A DNA stretch of 64,000 bases from Streptomyces camponoticapitis (GTDB lineage: Bacteria; Actinomycetota; Actinomycetes; Streptomycetales; Streptomycetaceae), in assembly GCF_014646115.1 (NCBI RefSeq), contig NZ_BMMV01000006.1, positions 1 through 64,000 on the forward strand. Direction: 5' to 3'. How positions within the stretch are numbered: position 1 is the first letter of the stretch; each line of letters begins with the position of its first letter. Under the pieces are notes generated by a model that was not told the origin of the DNA, searched no databases, and worked only from the letters and a program-made list of their open reading frames with translations. Shown here piece after piece: positions 49,836-59,522 of the stretch. The position numbers and the translations under genes were made by a program.

Positions 49836-52800
49836 ATGATTCTTGTCACCGTCCGGGGCCGTCCGCGGGCGACCGCGGCGAGGTACCCTCGGCCGCCTCC
49901 ACCTTCACTAGTCAAACTTGAGGAACGTATCATCGCCGTATACAGGCCCCCTGCGGCTACGCCCTCCCAGATCGCCGAACTCGCCCGCTGCGACGCGCTG
50001 TTCCTGCCCGCCGACCCGGCCAGAGCCGGCCGGATCGCCTTCTGGGACCCGGACGGCGCCGCTCTGCCCGACCGGCCCGTCGAGGAACTGACCGTCGTCG
50101 GCGACGACGTGCGCCCGCGTACCGTTCCGGCGCTGTCGCTGCCCGTACGGGACGCGCTGCCGGTGCTGACCCGCGCCAGGGCCGCCGCGCACGCGTCGCC
50201 CGCGGCGGCCTTCTGGGGCGCCGCGTCACTGCTGGCGCTGCAACTCGCCGCGCGTGGCAGGCTGTTGCCCGGCCTCTCGGCGGCCGGTCATGACGCCTGG
50301 CGGGCCGGACCCGTCGCCGCCGACGATCTGGAGCGCATCCGCGCGCTCGCGGCCTCGATGCCGCCCAGCGCGCACGCCGTACCGCTCGACGCGACGGCGA
50401 CCGGCCCGCTCCTGCTCCCCGAGCCGGAACGGCTGCTGCGGCAGTTCCTCGACGCGGTCGCCGACGGTCTCGTACGCACGCCCGCCGCGCCGATCGCCGC
50501 CGGATCGCCCGCCTTCGCCGCGCCGGAGCCCCACAGGCTGCCCGAACTGCGCGGCTGGGCCGCCGACGTGGCCGCCGGGCACGACGCGGGCGTACGGCTG
50601 TCGCTCCGGGTCGAACTGCCCGGCCTGGCCGCCGTGCCGGACCACAACGCCGCCGACGGCTCCCCGGACGGGAACGCCCTCGGGTCGGCCACGGCGTTCC
50701 GCGCCGTCCTGCAGATGCACAGCGTCAGCGACCCCACGGTCGTCGCCGACGCGGGCGACGTGTGGGCCGGTACGGGGGCCGTGGACGGCTCGGGCGACGC
50801 TTTCGGCCCCCGGGCCCGGATGGACGCCCTGCTGGCCCTCAGGCGCGCCGCACGCGCCTGGCCGCCGCTGGCCCCGCTTCTGTCGGCCACGGTGCCCGAC
50901 GCGATCGACCTCGCGGACGAGGAGGTCACCGAACTGCTCGGTGAGGCCTCCCGAGCACTGGCCGCCACCGGTGTCCAGGTGCACTGGCCGAAGGCGCTGG
51001 CGCGCAAGCTGACGGCGCGCGCCGTCATCGGCCCGTCCGGCGACACGCCGGGCGGAGCCACCGACGACGAGAACGACACGCGCGGGGGCGGAGCCTTCGG
51101 CCGGAGCGGTTCGGACCTGCCGTCCTTCCTGTCCGCAGACGCGCTGTTCGCCTTCAACTGGCGGTTCGCGCTGGGCGACCAGGAACTCACCCGCGCCGAA
51201 CTGGACCGGCTCGCCGAGGCGACACGCCCGGTCGTGCGGCTGCGCGACCAGTGGGTCCTCATCGACCCCGAGGAGGCCAAACGCGCCCGGGAGAGCCAGG
51301 ACCGCAAGCTCACGCCCGTCGACGCGCTCGGGGCAGTCCTGACCGGGTCCACCGAGGTGGACGGGCGCCGGGTCGAGGTACAGGCCTCGGGCTGGCTCGC
51401 GGCGCTGCGCGACCGGCTCGCCGACCCGGAGGGCACGGACCAGGAGATCGGCCAGCCGGCGGCCCTCACGGCGACACTGCGCGACTACCAGTTGCGCGGC
51501 CTCAACTGGCTGCACCGGATGACCTCGCTCGGTCTCGGCGGCTGTCTCGCCGACGACATGGGTCTCGGCAAGACGATCACGGTCATCGCCCTCCATCTGC
51601 ACCGCCGGAGCGACGAGTCGGCGGCGGGTCCCACCCTGGTGGTCTGCCCGACGTCGCTGATGGGCAACTGGCAGCGCGAGATCGAGCGGTTCGCGCCCGG
51701 CACACCGGTGCGCCGCTTCCACGGCGCGTCGCGCAGCCTGGACGCCCTCCAGGACGGCGAGTTCGTGCTCACGACGTACGGCACGATGCGTCTGGACGCG
51801 CCGAAGCTCGCCGGCGCCGAGTGGGGCATGGTCGTCGCCGACGAGGCGCAGCACGTGAAGAATCCGTACTCGTCGACGGCCGGCCGGCTGCGCACGATCG
51901 GCGCCAAGGCCCGCGTCGCCCTCTCCGGCACTCCGGTGGAGAACAACCTCTCCGAGCTGTGGGCGATCCTCGACTGGACGACGCCGGGCCTCCTCGGCCG
52001 GCTCGCCACTTTCCGCACGCGCTACGCGCAGGCGGTGGAGGGCGGCGATCCGGGGGCGGCGGAGCGGCTGTCCGCGCTGGTACGGCCGTTCCTGCTGCGG
52101 CGGCGCAAGTCGGATCCGGGGATCGCGCCGGAGCTGCCGCCGAAGACCGAGACCGACCGGGCGGTGTCCCTCACCACGGAGCAGGCGGGACTGTACGAAG
52201 CCGTCGTACGCGAAACGCTCGCGGCGATCCAGGCGGCCGACGGCATGGAACGCCGTGGCCTCGTCATGAAGCTGCTCACGTCGCTCAAGCAGATCTGCAA
52301 CCATCCCGCGCAGTTCCTCAAGGAGGACGACTCGCCGCGCATCGCGGGGCGTTCGGGGAAGGTCGAACTGCTCGACGAACTGCTCGACACGATCCTCGCG
52401 GAGGAGGCGAGCGTGCTCGTCTTCACCCAGTACGTACAGATGGCGCGGCTCCTCGAACAGCATCTGGCCGCGCGTGGCGTCCCGACGCAGTTCCTGCACG
52501 GCGGCACACCGGTGCAGCAGCGCGAAGCCATGGTGCGGCGGTTCCAGGAGGGTGAGGTCCCGGTGTTCCTGCTGTCGTTGAAGGCGGCGGGCACCGGTCT
52601 CAATCTGACTCGCGCGGAGCATGTCGTGCACTTCGACCGCTGGTGGAACCCGGCCGTCGAGGCGCAGGCGACGGACCGCGCGTACCGCATCGGCCAGAGC
52701 CGGCCGGTGCAGGTCCATCGCATGATCGCCGAGGGCACGATCGAGGACCGCATCGCCGACATGCTGGCACGCAAGCAGCACCTGGCGGACTCCGTCCTCG

Positions 52801-52883
52801 GCACCGGCGGCGAGGCGGCACTGACCGAACTGACCGACGACGAGCTCGCCGATCTGGTCGAGCTGCGAGGGAGTGCGCGATGA
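49836..52883 (+). CDS. SNF2-family DNA translocase/helicase
   Basis: A 1015-residue superfamily 2 ATPase. The N-terminal 520 residues form an actinobacterial SNF2-associated domain rich in Ala/Leu/Pro. The helicase core shows motif I DDMGLGKTITVIAL, motif Ia CPTSLMGNWQREIERF, Walker B DEAQ (VVADEAQHVKNP), motif III ALSGTPVENNLSELW, and the C-terminal RecA half LVFTQYVQMARLL, LHGGTPVQQR, SLKAAGTGLNLTRAEHVVHFDRWWNP and ATDRAYRIGQ. The DEAQ box replaces the commoner DEAH, as in HepA/RapA-like SNF2 proteins. The ATG at 49836 has GGAGG 6 bases upstream. It overlaps the SWIM gene by 4 bases. Confidence 0.93.
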   Translation: MILVTVRGRPRATAARYPRPPPPSLVKLEERIIAVYRPPAATPSQIAELARCDALFLPADPARAGRIAFWDPDGAALPDRPVEELTVVGDDVRPRTVPALSLPVRDALPVLTRARAAAHASPAAAFWGAASLLALQLAARGRLLPGLSAAGHDAWRAGPVAADDLERIRALAASMPPSAHAVPLDATATGPLLLPEPERLLRQFLDAVADGLVRTPAAPIAAGSPAFAAPEPHRLPELRGWAADVAAGHDAGVRLSLRVELPGLAAVPDHNAADGSPDGNALGSATAFRAVLQMHSVSDPTVVADAGDVWAGTGAVDGSGDAFGPRARMDALLALRRAARAWPPLAPLLSATVPDAIDLADEEVTELLGEASRALAATGVQVHWPKALARKLTARAVIGPSGDTPGGATDDENDTRGGGAFGRSGSDLPSFLSADALFAFNWRFALGDQELTRAELDRLAEATRPVVRLRDQWVLIDPEEAKRARESQDRKLTPVDALGAVLTGSTEVDGRRVEVQASGWLAALRDRLADPEGTDQEIGQPAALTATLRDYQLRGLNWLHRMTSLGLGGCLADDMGLGKTITVIALHLHRRSDESAAGPTLVVCPTSLMGNWQREIERFAPGTPVRRFHGASRSLDALQDGEFVLTTYGTMRLDAPKLAGAEWGMVVADEAQHVKNPYSSTAGRLRTIGAKARVALSGTPVENNLSELWAILDWTTPGLLGRLATFRTRYAQAVEGGDPGAAERLSALVRPFLLRRRKSDPGIAPELPPKTETDRAVSLTTEQAGLYEAVVRETLAAIQAADGMERRGLVMKLLTSLKQICNHPAQFLKEDDSPRIAGRSGKVELLDELLDTILAEEASVLVFTQYVQMARLLEQHLAARGVPTQFLHGGTPVQQREAMVRRFQEGEVPVFLLSLKAAGTGLNLTRAEHVVHFDRWWNPAVEAQATDRAYRIGQSRPVQVHRMIAEGTIEDRIADMLARKQHLADSVLGTGGEAALTELTDDELADLVELRGSAR

Positions 52884-54214
52884 CCGGAGCCGGCAGTGGT
52901 GGCGGCGGCGGTCGCGGTACGGACGGCGGGGACGAGCGCACCTTCGCCGCCCTGCCGCCCGCGGCGGGCCGTGCCTTCGCGGAGACCTGGTGGGGACGGG
53001 CGTGGCTGAAGGCGCTGGAGGACACCGCGCTCGACTCGCAGCAGCTCAAGAAGGGGCGCAGGCAGGCCCGTGAGGGGGCGGTCGGGGCGGTTTCGGTACG
53101 ACCCGGGCGGATCACCGCCGTCGTACGGGACAGGGACGGCACGGCTCAGCGCAGCGACGTGCTGTTGCAGCAGCTCAGTGCCGAGGAGTGGGACCGGTTC
53201 CTGGACATGGCGGTGGAGCGCGCGGGCCATATCGCGGCGCTGCTGGACCGGGACATGCCGCCGCATCTTGTGGAGGACGCGGCGGGGGCGGGGGTCGAAC
53301 TGCTGCCCGGCATAGGCGATCTGGAGCCGGAGTGCGCCTGCGACGCGTGGGATCTCTGCCCGCACACGGCAGCGCTGTGCTATCAGGTGGCGCGTCTGCT
53401 GGACAAGGATCCCTTCGTCCTCCTACTGATGCGGGGCCGGGGCGAGCGGCAGCTGCTCGACGAGTTGCAGGTGCGTTCGGCGCGGGCCGCGCGGACGCGC
53501 CAGACTCCCGCCGAGGGCGCGGACGGGGAGCTGTACGGAGCGACCACTGAGGAGCCGGAGGGCGTACGCGCGGACGAGGCGTTCGGGGCACGGAACATCC
53601 TTCCGCCGCTGCCGCCGCCCCCGCCGGTGCCGGAGGAGCCCGGCCTGCCGCCGTCCCTCGACACGGAGGCCGAGCCGCCGCCCGGGATCGACGCGGACGC
53701 CCTGGAGTTCCTGGCGGCCGACGCGGCGTCGCGCGCGCTGCGGCTGCTGAGAGAAGCGCTGTCCTCCGGGCACGAACGGCAGCCGCTCGACGTGGAGTTG
53801 ACGCCCGGTCAGGACGCGGTCCGGCTGGCGGCCTCGTCCTGCGACCCTCTGATCGCGGTACGGCTCGCCGGGGGCACGGGCCGGCAGCGCGCCGAACTGG
53901 AACTGGCGGTGGACGCCTGGCGGCACGGCGGCACAGCCGCCCTCGCCGTGCTGGAGGACGAGTGGCACCCGGAACCCGAGGTGCTGGCGCGCGCGAAGGC
54001 GGACCTGGCGGAGGCCTGGGAGGGCGGCGAACGCCCGCAGCTGCGCGCGGGCGCGGCGGCCCGCTGGACCGTGGTGGGGGCGGACACTCAGCTCCGCTAC
54101 GGCCGTGACGGCCGCTGGTGGCCGTACCGCAGGATCGGCTCCCGCTGGGCCCCCGCCGGCCCGCCGGCCCCCGACCCGGCGTCGGCACTGGCCGGAGTCG
54201 GGCCGGAGGCCTGA
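52880..54214 (+). CDS. SWIM zinc-finger protein paired with SNF2 helicase
   Basis: A 444-residue protein with a SWIM zinc finger at about 150-165, pattern CxCx5CxH in ECACDAWDLCPHTAALC. The N-terminal segment (FAETWWGRAWLKALEDTALD) begins a domain shared with such proteins. The middle is Pro-rich (LPPLPPPPPVPEEPGLPPSL), and the C-terminal half contains an alpha-helical domain ending WWPYRRIGSRWAPAG. The ATG at 52880 overlaps the helicase stop (ATGA), so the two are translationally coupled and probably act as one complex on DNA or chromatin-like templates. The function is uncharacterised. The stop is followed by a large GC-rich gap. Confidence 0.88.
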   Translation: MTGAGSGGGGGRGTDGGDERTFAALPPAAGRAFAETWWGRAWLKALEDTALDSQQLKKGRRQAREGAVGAVSVRPGRITAVVRDRDGTAQRSDVLLQQLSAEEWDRFLDMAVERAGHIAALLDRDMPPHLVEDAAGAGVELLPGIGDLEPECACDAWDLCPHTAALCYQVARLLDKDPFVLLLMRGRGERQLLDELQVRSARAARTRQTPAEGADGELYGATTEEPEGVRADEAFGARNILPPLPPPPPVPEEPGLPPSLDTEAEPPPGIDADALEFLAADAASRALRLLREALSSGHERQPLDVELTPGQDAVRLAASSCDPLIAVRLAGGTGRQRAELELAVDAWRHGGTAALAVLEDEWHPEPEVLARAKADLAEAWEGGERPQLRAGAAARWTVVGADTQLRYGRDGRWWPYRRIGSRWAPAGPPAPDPASALAGVGPEA

Positions 54215-54330
54215 GGCGGGGCGTTGCGGGTGCGGTGGACGGATGCCGCACCCGGAACCCCGCGCCGGACCGAGGCCGCACGGCCCCCACTCGTCCGATA
54301 CGACGACGGTGCGGGCGCCCGCGGGTGCCG

Positions 54331-54372
54331 CCGTTGTCGTGCGGACACCGGCGGGGTGCCGCACGACGACGG
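54331..54372. terminator. Hairpin after SNF2/SWIM operon
   Basis: CCGTTGTCGTGCGG (54331-54344) and CCGCACGACGACGG (54359-54372) pair over 14 positions with one wobble, around a 14-base loop, 116 bases after the SWIM stop. Confidence 0.6.
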
Positions 54373-54503
54373 GACGGCCGCCCTTCCGAACCCGTGCGCC
54401 GGGCGCTGCCGCCCGCGTGTGCCGCCGTCTCCGTACCGACCTACCGACCTCGATTCGGTGCCGGTACGAACAAGGGGACGGCCGCCTCTTCCGAACCCGC
54501 GCC
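54371..54503 (+). repeat. Imperfect 30-base direct repeat
   Basis: 54371-54400 and 54475-54503 share GGGACGGCCGCC, then CTTCCGAACCCG, then CGCC, differing by a one-base insertion and a two-base deletion. The copies are 104 bases apart in non-coding DNA upstream of the bet operon. Confidence 0.5.
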
Positions 54504-54756
54504 CTCCCGGGTGCGGAGCCGCCTCCTTACGGATGACGCGGCGCCGCCCCCGGTGACCACCCCGGACGGCGGCCGACCGCGGACCCCGCCCTCGGGCAGG
54601 CACGCCCGACACCCCCAAAGCGCCGGCCATGGCCCCCGGCAAACCCTCCGGTGTCTCCCGGAAGGCGGACACGGCCCAGGCTCCTTACTCTCTGTTGATA
54701 GAGCGCCACATTCCGCTCTCGCGGCACCCCGCTCGTCCGATCCCGAGGAGTCCGCC

Positions 54757-56226
54757 ATGCCGGAGCTGTTCATCGGTGGCAAGTGGACCGCCGCCGCCGG
54801 CGGTCAGGTCCGCGAGATCCGCTGCCCGGCGGACGGCACACTCGTCGCCACGGTGGACGAGGCAGGCCCGAAGGACGCGGCCGCCGCGGTCGAGGCCGCC
54901 CGTGACGCCTTCGACCGTGGCCCCTGGCCGGGCACCCCGTCCGCCGATCGGGGCAGGCTGCTGCTGCGCGTGGCCGAGCTGCTGGAGCGGGACAAGGCCG
55001 CTTTCGCGCAGGCCGAGTCCCTGGACACGGGGAAGCGGCTCGTCGAGAGCGAGTACGACATGGACGACATCGCGAACTGTTTCCGCTACTTCGGCAACCT
55101 GACGGCCGCCGGCGGCACCGACCGGATCGTCCACACCGGCGACGCGGGCGTCGACAGCCGCGTCGTGCACGAACCGGTCGGCGTCTGCGCGCTGATCACC
55201 CCGTGGAACTATCCGCTCCTCCAGACCTCCTGGAAGGTGGCTCCCGCGCTCGGCGCCGGCAACACCTTCGTTCTCAAGCCGAGTGAGCTGACCCCCCACA
55301 CGGCGATCATGCTGATGCGGCTGCTGACCGAGGCCGGGCTGCCCGACGGCGTGGCGAATCTCGTCCTCGGCGCCGGTGCCACGTCCGGCGCGCCGCTCAC
55401 CGAGGACCCGCGTGTCGACATGGTGTCGTTCACCGGCGGGCTGGTCACGGGCCGCCGCATCATGGCGGCCGCCGCGCCCACGGTGAAGAAGGTCGCCCTG
55501 GAGCTCGGCGGCAAGAATCCCAACATCGTCTTCGCGGACGCCGACTTCGACAGCGCCGTCGACTACGCGCTGACGGCGGTGTTCCTGCACTCCGGGCAGG
55601 TCTGCTCGGCCGGCGCGCGGCTGCTGATCCAGGACGACGCTCACGACACGTTCGTGGACGAGCTGGTACGCCGCGCCAAAAGGATCCCGATGGGCGGCCC
55701 GTTCGACGAGCACGCCCGCACCGGGCCGCTGATCTCCTCGGCGCACCGCGACAAGGTCGAGGCGTACGTGGCGGCCGGGCTCGCCGAAGGCGCCGTACTG
55801 CGCTGCGGCGGAAAGCGCCCCACCGACCCGGAACTGCGCAACGGGTTCTTCTATCCGCCGACCGTGCTGGACGACTGCGCTCCGGGGATGTCGGTGGTGC
55901 GTGACGAGTCCTTCGGTCCCGTGCTCACGGTCGAGCGGTTCAGGGACGAGGACGAGGCGGTCGCGCTCGCCAACGACACCGTCTACGGCCTGACCGGGGC
56001 GGTCTGGTCGCAGGACGTGGGGCGCGGGCAGCGCGTGGCGTCGCGGCTGCGGGCGGGCACCGTCTGGATCAACGACTTCCACCCGTACGTGCCGCAGGCC
56101 GAATGGGGCGGGATGAAGCAGTCGGGCTTCGGGCGTGAGCTGGGGCCAGCCGGACTGGCCGAGTACCAGGAGGCCAAGCACGTGTGGCGCAATCTCTCCC
56201 CGACTCCTCAGGGGTGGTTCGAGTGA
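54757..56226 (+). CDS. betB: Betaine-aldehyde dehydrogenase
   Basis: A 489-residue aldehyde dehydrogenase that would oxidise betaine aldehyde to glycine betaine with NAD(P). Motifs: ITPWNYPLLQTSWKVAPALG, SFTGGLVTGRRIMAA, general base Glu in ALELGGKNPNIVF, catalytic Cys283 in HSGQVCSAGARLLI, and C-terminal MKQSGFGRELG. The start is the ATG at 54757, with GAGGAG 6 bases upstream. Its stop overlaps the permease start (GTGA), and a choline-dehydrogenase-like gene follows, forming a choline-to-betaine operon for osmoprotection or choline use. Confidence 0.9.
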   Translation: MPELFIGGKWTAAAGGQVREIRCPADGTLVATVDEAGPKDAAAAVEAARDAFDRGPWPGTPSADRGRLLLRVAELLERDKAAFAQAESLDTGKRLVESEYDMDDIANCFRYFGNLTAAGGTDRIVHTGDAGVDSRVVHEPVGVCALITPWNYPLLQTSWKVAPALGAGNTFVLKPSELTPHTAIMLMRLLTEAGLPDGVANLVLGAGATSGAPLTEDPRVDMVSFTGGLVTGRRIMAAAAPTVKKVALELGGKNPNIVFADADFDSAVDYALTAVFLHSGQVCSAGARLLIQDDAHDTFVDELVRRAKRIPMGGPFDEHARTGPLISSAHRDKVEAYVAAGLAEGAVLRCGGKRPTDPELRNGFFYPPTVLDDCAPGMSVVRDESFGPVLTVERFRDEDEAVALANDTVYGLTGAVWSQDVGRGQRVASRLRAGTVWINDFHPYVPQAEWGGMKQSGFGRELGPAGLAEYQEAKHVWRNLSPTPQGWFE

Positions 56227-57869
56227 GTACGCCGGGTGCGCCCTCCGGTCCGGAACCGGACCCGACCGGGCCGGGCGGCGCGGACCCGTCACCTCCCGGG
56301 GGTCCGGAGCCCGCCGCCCGGACCCAGACCCAGGACGACGACGACGCGCTGGGCGCGCTCGGTTACCGGCCCGAGCTCAAGCGGACCCTCGGCAACTTCC
56401 ACACCTTCGCGGCCGGCATCAGCTACATCTCGATCCTGACCGGCACCTTCCAGCTCTTCTTCTTCGGTGTCAGCTTCGGCGGCCCGGCCTACTGGTGGTC
56501 CTGGCCGATGGTCTTCGTCGGCCAGCTGATGGTGGCTCTGTGCTTCTGCGAGCTCGCCGCCCGCTACCCGGTCGCCGGCTCGATCTACAACTGGTCCAAG
56601 AACATGGGCGGTCCGCACGTCGGCTGGCTCGGCGGCTGGATGATGATGACCGCCACCATGGTGACGCTGTCGGCCGTGGCGCTGGCGTACCAGGTCACGC
56701 TGCCGCAGATCGACAGCACGTTCCAGTTCATCGGTGACGGCACCGGCAAGTACGACGACGCGGCCAACGCCGTGCTCCTCGGTTCGGTCCTCATCCTCTT
56801 CTCCACCGTCGTCAACGCCTTCGGCGTCAAACTCATGGCGCGGATCAACTCGGCCGGTGTCTTCATCGAGCTGATCGCCGCCGTCGCGCTGATCATCTTC
56901 CTGGCCGTCCACATCACCCGCGGCCCCCAGACCGTGCTGACAGACACCCAGGGACACGGGACCGGCGAGAGCCTCGGGTACTTCGGCGCGTTCCTCACCG
57001 CCTCGCTGGCCTCCGCGTACGTCATGTACGGCTTCGACACGGCCTCGTCGCTCGGCGAGGAGTCGCACAACCCGCGCCGCAACGCGCCGCGCGCGATCCT
57101 GCGCGCACTGGTCGCCTCCTTCCTCCTCGGCGGGCTGATCCTCCTGTTCGCCCTGCTGGCGGTGCCTGATCTGGGGTCCCAGCGGCTGTCGACCGACGGT
57201 CTCCAGTTCGTCGTCCTCAGCACGCTCGGGTCGACCATCGGCGAGATCTTCCTGTGGTGCGTGGTCATCGCGATCACTGTCTGCGTACTGGCGGTCCACG
57301 CGGCGGGCATCCGGCTGATGTTCGCCATGGCGCGGGACAACAACCTGCCGGCGGGATCGGTGCTCGCCCGGGTCAGCCCTCGTTTCCACACACCGGTCAT
57401 CCCCGCCGTGCTGATCGGTGTCGTGGGCCTCGTGATCCTGGTCGTCAACATCAACCAGCCGCAGATCTTCTCGGTGATCACGAGCATCGCGATCATCATG
57501 ATCTACGTGGCTTATCTGATGGTCACCGTCCCCATGCTGATCAGGCGGCTGCGCGGTAAGTGGCAGCCGATGGAGGGCAGTTTCTCGCTCGGGCGGTTCG
57601 GACTGCCCGTCAACATCCTCGCCGTCGTCTGGGGCGGCGCGATGTCGCTCAACCTGGCCTGGCCGCGCGCCGCGGTGTACAACGCGACCGGCCCGCAGCA
57701 CTGGTATCTGCGCTGGGGCGCCTTCCTCTTCGTCGGCATCGTCGCGGGCGGCGGCTTCGCCTACTACTGGTTCGTTCAGCGGCGCAAGACGGGGGTCCTC
57801 GCCGAGCACCGCTTCCAGGCGTCCGACCCGACGACACCCGCCGAGCCTCCCCCCGAGCCCGCCGAGTAG
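56223..57869 (+). CDS. APC-superfamily permease (choline or amine uptake)
   Basis: A 548-residue, 12-helix transporter. A disordered Pro/Gly/Asp-rich N terminus (about 50 residues) precedes the APC core: FHTFAAGISYISILTGTFQL, then CELAARYPVAGSIYNWSKNM, then GFDTASSLGEESHNPRRNAP. This architecture matches the ACT/BAT-type amino acid and choline transporters of fungi and actinobacteria. The GTG at 56223 overlaps the betB stop. Its place between betB and the GMC gene suggests it imports choline or betaine aldehyde precursors, but the substrate is inferred from position. Confidence 0.85.
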   Translation: MSTPGAPSGPEPDPTGPGGADPSPPGGPEPAARTQTQDDDDALGALGYRPELKRTLGNFHTFAAGISYISILTGTFQLFFFGVSFGGPAYWWSWPMVFVGQLMVALCFCELAARYPVAGSIYNWSKNMGGPHVGWLGGWMMMTATMVTLSAVALAYQVTLPQIDSTFQFIGDGTGKYDDAANAVLLGSVLILFSTVVNAFGVKLMARINSAGVFIELIAAVALIIFLAVHITRGPQTVLTDTQGHGTGESLGYFGAFLTASLASAYVMYGFDTASSLGEESHNPRRNAPRAILRALVASFLLGGLILLFALLAVPDLGSQRLSTDGLQFVVLSTLGSTIGEIFLWCVVIAITVCVLAVHAAGIRLMFAMARDNNLPAGSVLARVSPRFHTPVIPAVLIGVVGLVILVVNINQPQIFSVITSIAIIMIYVAYLMVTVPMLIRRLRGKWQPMEGSFSLGRFGLPVNILAVVWGGAMSLNLAWPRAAVYNATGPQHWYLRWGAFLFVGIVAGGGFAYYWFVQRRKTGVLAEHRFQASDPTTPAEPPPEPAE

Positions 57870-57904
57870 CCGCCATCCCCCACAACCCTGCACCTGGAGA
57901 AGCG

Positions 57905-59476
57905 ATGTCCACAGCACGCCCCGCGGCCGAGTTCGACTACGTCGTCGTCGGCGGTGGTACCGCCGGGGCCGTCGTCGCCGCGCGTCTGACCGAGGACCCC
58001 GGCGTCACCGTCTGCGTACTGGAGGCGGGTCCCTCGGACGTGGGCGACGACAACGTCCTGAAGCTCGAACGGTGGATGGAGCTGCTGGAGTCCGGTTACG
58101 ACTGGGACTACCCGATCGAACCGCAGGAGAACGGGAACGACTTCATGCGGCACGCCCGCGCCAAGGTCCTCGGCGGCTGCTCCTCGCACAACTCGTGCAT
58201 CGCCTTCTGGGCACCCGCGGAGGATCTCGACGAGTGGGGCACCCTCGGCTGCACCGGGTGGAGCGCCGCCGAGTGCTTCCCGCTCTACAAGCGGCTGGAG
58301 ACCAACGACGCGCCCGGTGACCACCACGGCCGATCGGGCCCGGTGAACATCATGACGATCCCGCCCAACGACCCTTGCGGCACTGCCCTGTTGGAGGCGT
58401 GCGCGGCGGCGGGCATTCCCACCACACCGTTCAACACGGGTCGGACGGTGCTGCGCGGGGCCCACTGGTTCCAGATCAACTCGCGCCCGGACGGGACCCG
58501 TTCGTCGGCCTCGGTGTCGTATCTGCACCCGATCCTCGGCAGACGGCCGAATCTGGAGGTGCGCACCGGCCTCCAGGCGAAGCGGCTGCTGTTCGACGAC
58601 ACCACCGATCGGCGGCGCTGCACGGGCGTGGAGTATCTGCAACCGGACACGGTGCACAGCGGCGCCGTCGCGGCGCGCCGTGAGGTCGTGGTCTCCTGCG
58701 GGTCGATCGACTCGCCGAAGCTGCTCATGCTGTCGGGCATCGGTCCGGCCCGCCATCTGCGGGAGAGCGGTGTCGACGTACGGGTCGACTCCCCCGGAGT
58801 GGGGTCGCACCTCCAGGACCACCCGGAGGGTGTGATCATGTGGGAGGCGCGGCAGCCCATGGTCACCAGGTCCACGCAGTGGTGGGAGATCGGGATCTTC
58901 GCCGACACCGAACCGGGCCTGGACCGGCCGGACCTGATGTTCCACTACGGCTCGGTGCCCTTCGACATGAACACCTACCGGCGCGGCTACCCGACCTCCG
59001 ACAACGCCTTCTGTCTGACGCCGAACGTCACGCGCGCCCGGTCGCTCGGCACCGTCCGGCTGCGTACGCGCGACTTCAGGGACAAGCCGAAGGTCGATCC
59101 GCGCTACTTCACCCACGAGCACGACATCCGGGTGATGACGTACGGCCTGCGGCTGGCCCGCGAGATCGCGGCGCAGGAGCCCCTCACGGAGTGGAAGGGG
59201 CAGGAGCTGGCGCCGGGGCCGGACGCCCTGTCCGACGAGGAGCTGCTGGAGTACATCCGTAAGACGCACAACACCGTGTACCACCCGGCCGGCACGGTGC
59301 GGATGGGGGCGGTGGACGACGCCGACTCGCCGCTCGACCCTCAGTTGCGGGTGAAGGGGGTGACCGGGCTGAGGGTGGCGGACGCGTCCGTGATGCCGTT
59401 CCTGCCGTCGGTCAATCCGTGCATCACGACGATGATGATCGGCGAGAAGTGCGCGGACATGATCAGGGCGAGCTGA
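57905..59476 (+). CDS. betA: GMC oxidoreductase, choline dehydrogenase-like
   Basis: A 523-residue FAD enzyme of the GMC family, oxidising choline to betaine aldehyde. FAD-binding GxGxxG: DYVVVGGGTAGAVVAARL (about 11-28). GMC signature 1 region: ARAKVLGGCSSHNSCIAFWA. Signature 2: VVVSCGSIDSPKLLMLSGIG. The catalytic His lies in TVYHPAGTVRMG, with the second active-site residue Asn in FLPSVNPCITTMMIGEK. The ATG at 57905 has GGAGA 6 bases upstream. It lies 35 bases after the permease. Together with betB it forms the two-step glycine betaine pathway. Confidence 0.9.
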   Translation: MSTARPAAEFDYVVVGGGTAGAVVAARLTEDPGVTVCVLEAGPSDVGDDNVLKLERWMELLESGYDWDYPIEPQENGNDFMRHARAKVLGGCSSHNSCIAFWAPAEDLDEWGTLGCTGWSAAECFPLYKRLETNDAPGDHHGRSGPVNIMTIPPNDPCGTALLEACAAAGIPTTPFNTGRTVLRGAHWFQINSRPDGTRSSASVSYLHPILGRRPNLEVRTGLQAKRLLFDDTTDRRRCTGVEYLQPDTVHSGAVAARREVVVSCGSIDSPKLLMLSGIGPARHLRESGVDVRVDSPGVGSHLQDHPEGVIMWEARQPMVTRSTQWWEIGIFADTEPGLDRPDLMFHYGSVPFDMNTYRRGYPTSDNAFCLTPNVTRARSLGTVRLRTRDFRDKPKVDPRYFTHEHDIRVMTYGLRLAREIAAQEPLTEWKGQELAPGPDALSDEELLEYIRKTHNTVYHPAGTVRMGAVDDADSPLDPQLRVKGVTGLRVADASVMPFLPSVNPCITTMMIGEKCADMIRAS

Positions 59477-59522
59477 CCGGTGCGGCCCACGGCCACCGCG
59501 GGCCCTTCGGACCGCCCCGCTG

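Larger units (their letters stand above)
54215..54756. other. 542-base intergenic region with hairpin and repeats
   Basis: No gene seen. It holds a 14-bp hairpin with one G-U pair (arms 54331-54344 and 54359-54372), probably ending the SNF2/SWIM operon. It also has an imperfect direct repeat of about 30 bases (54371-54400 and 54475-54503) and a TACCGACC tandem (about 54434-54449). The right end, TTACTCT near 54683, may be part of the bet operon promoter. Confidence 0.5.

Noticed and set aside
50226..52781. Long minus-strand frame opposite the SNF2 helicase
   Set aside because: No recognisable fold; helicase motifs on the plus strand are intact.
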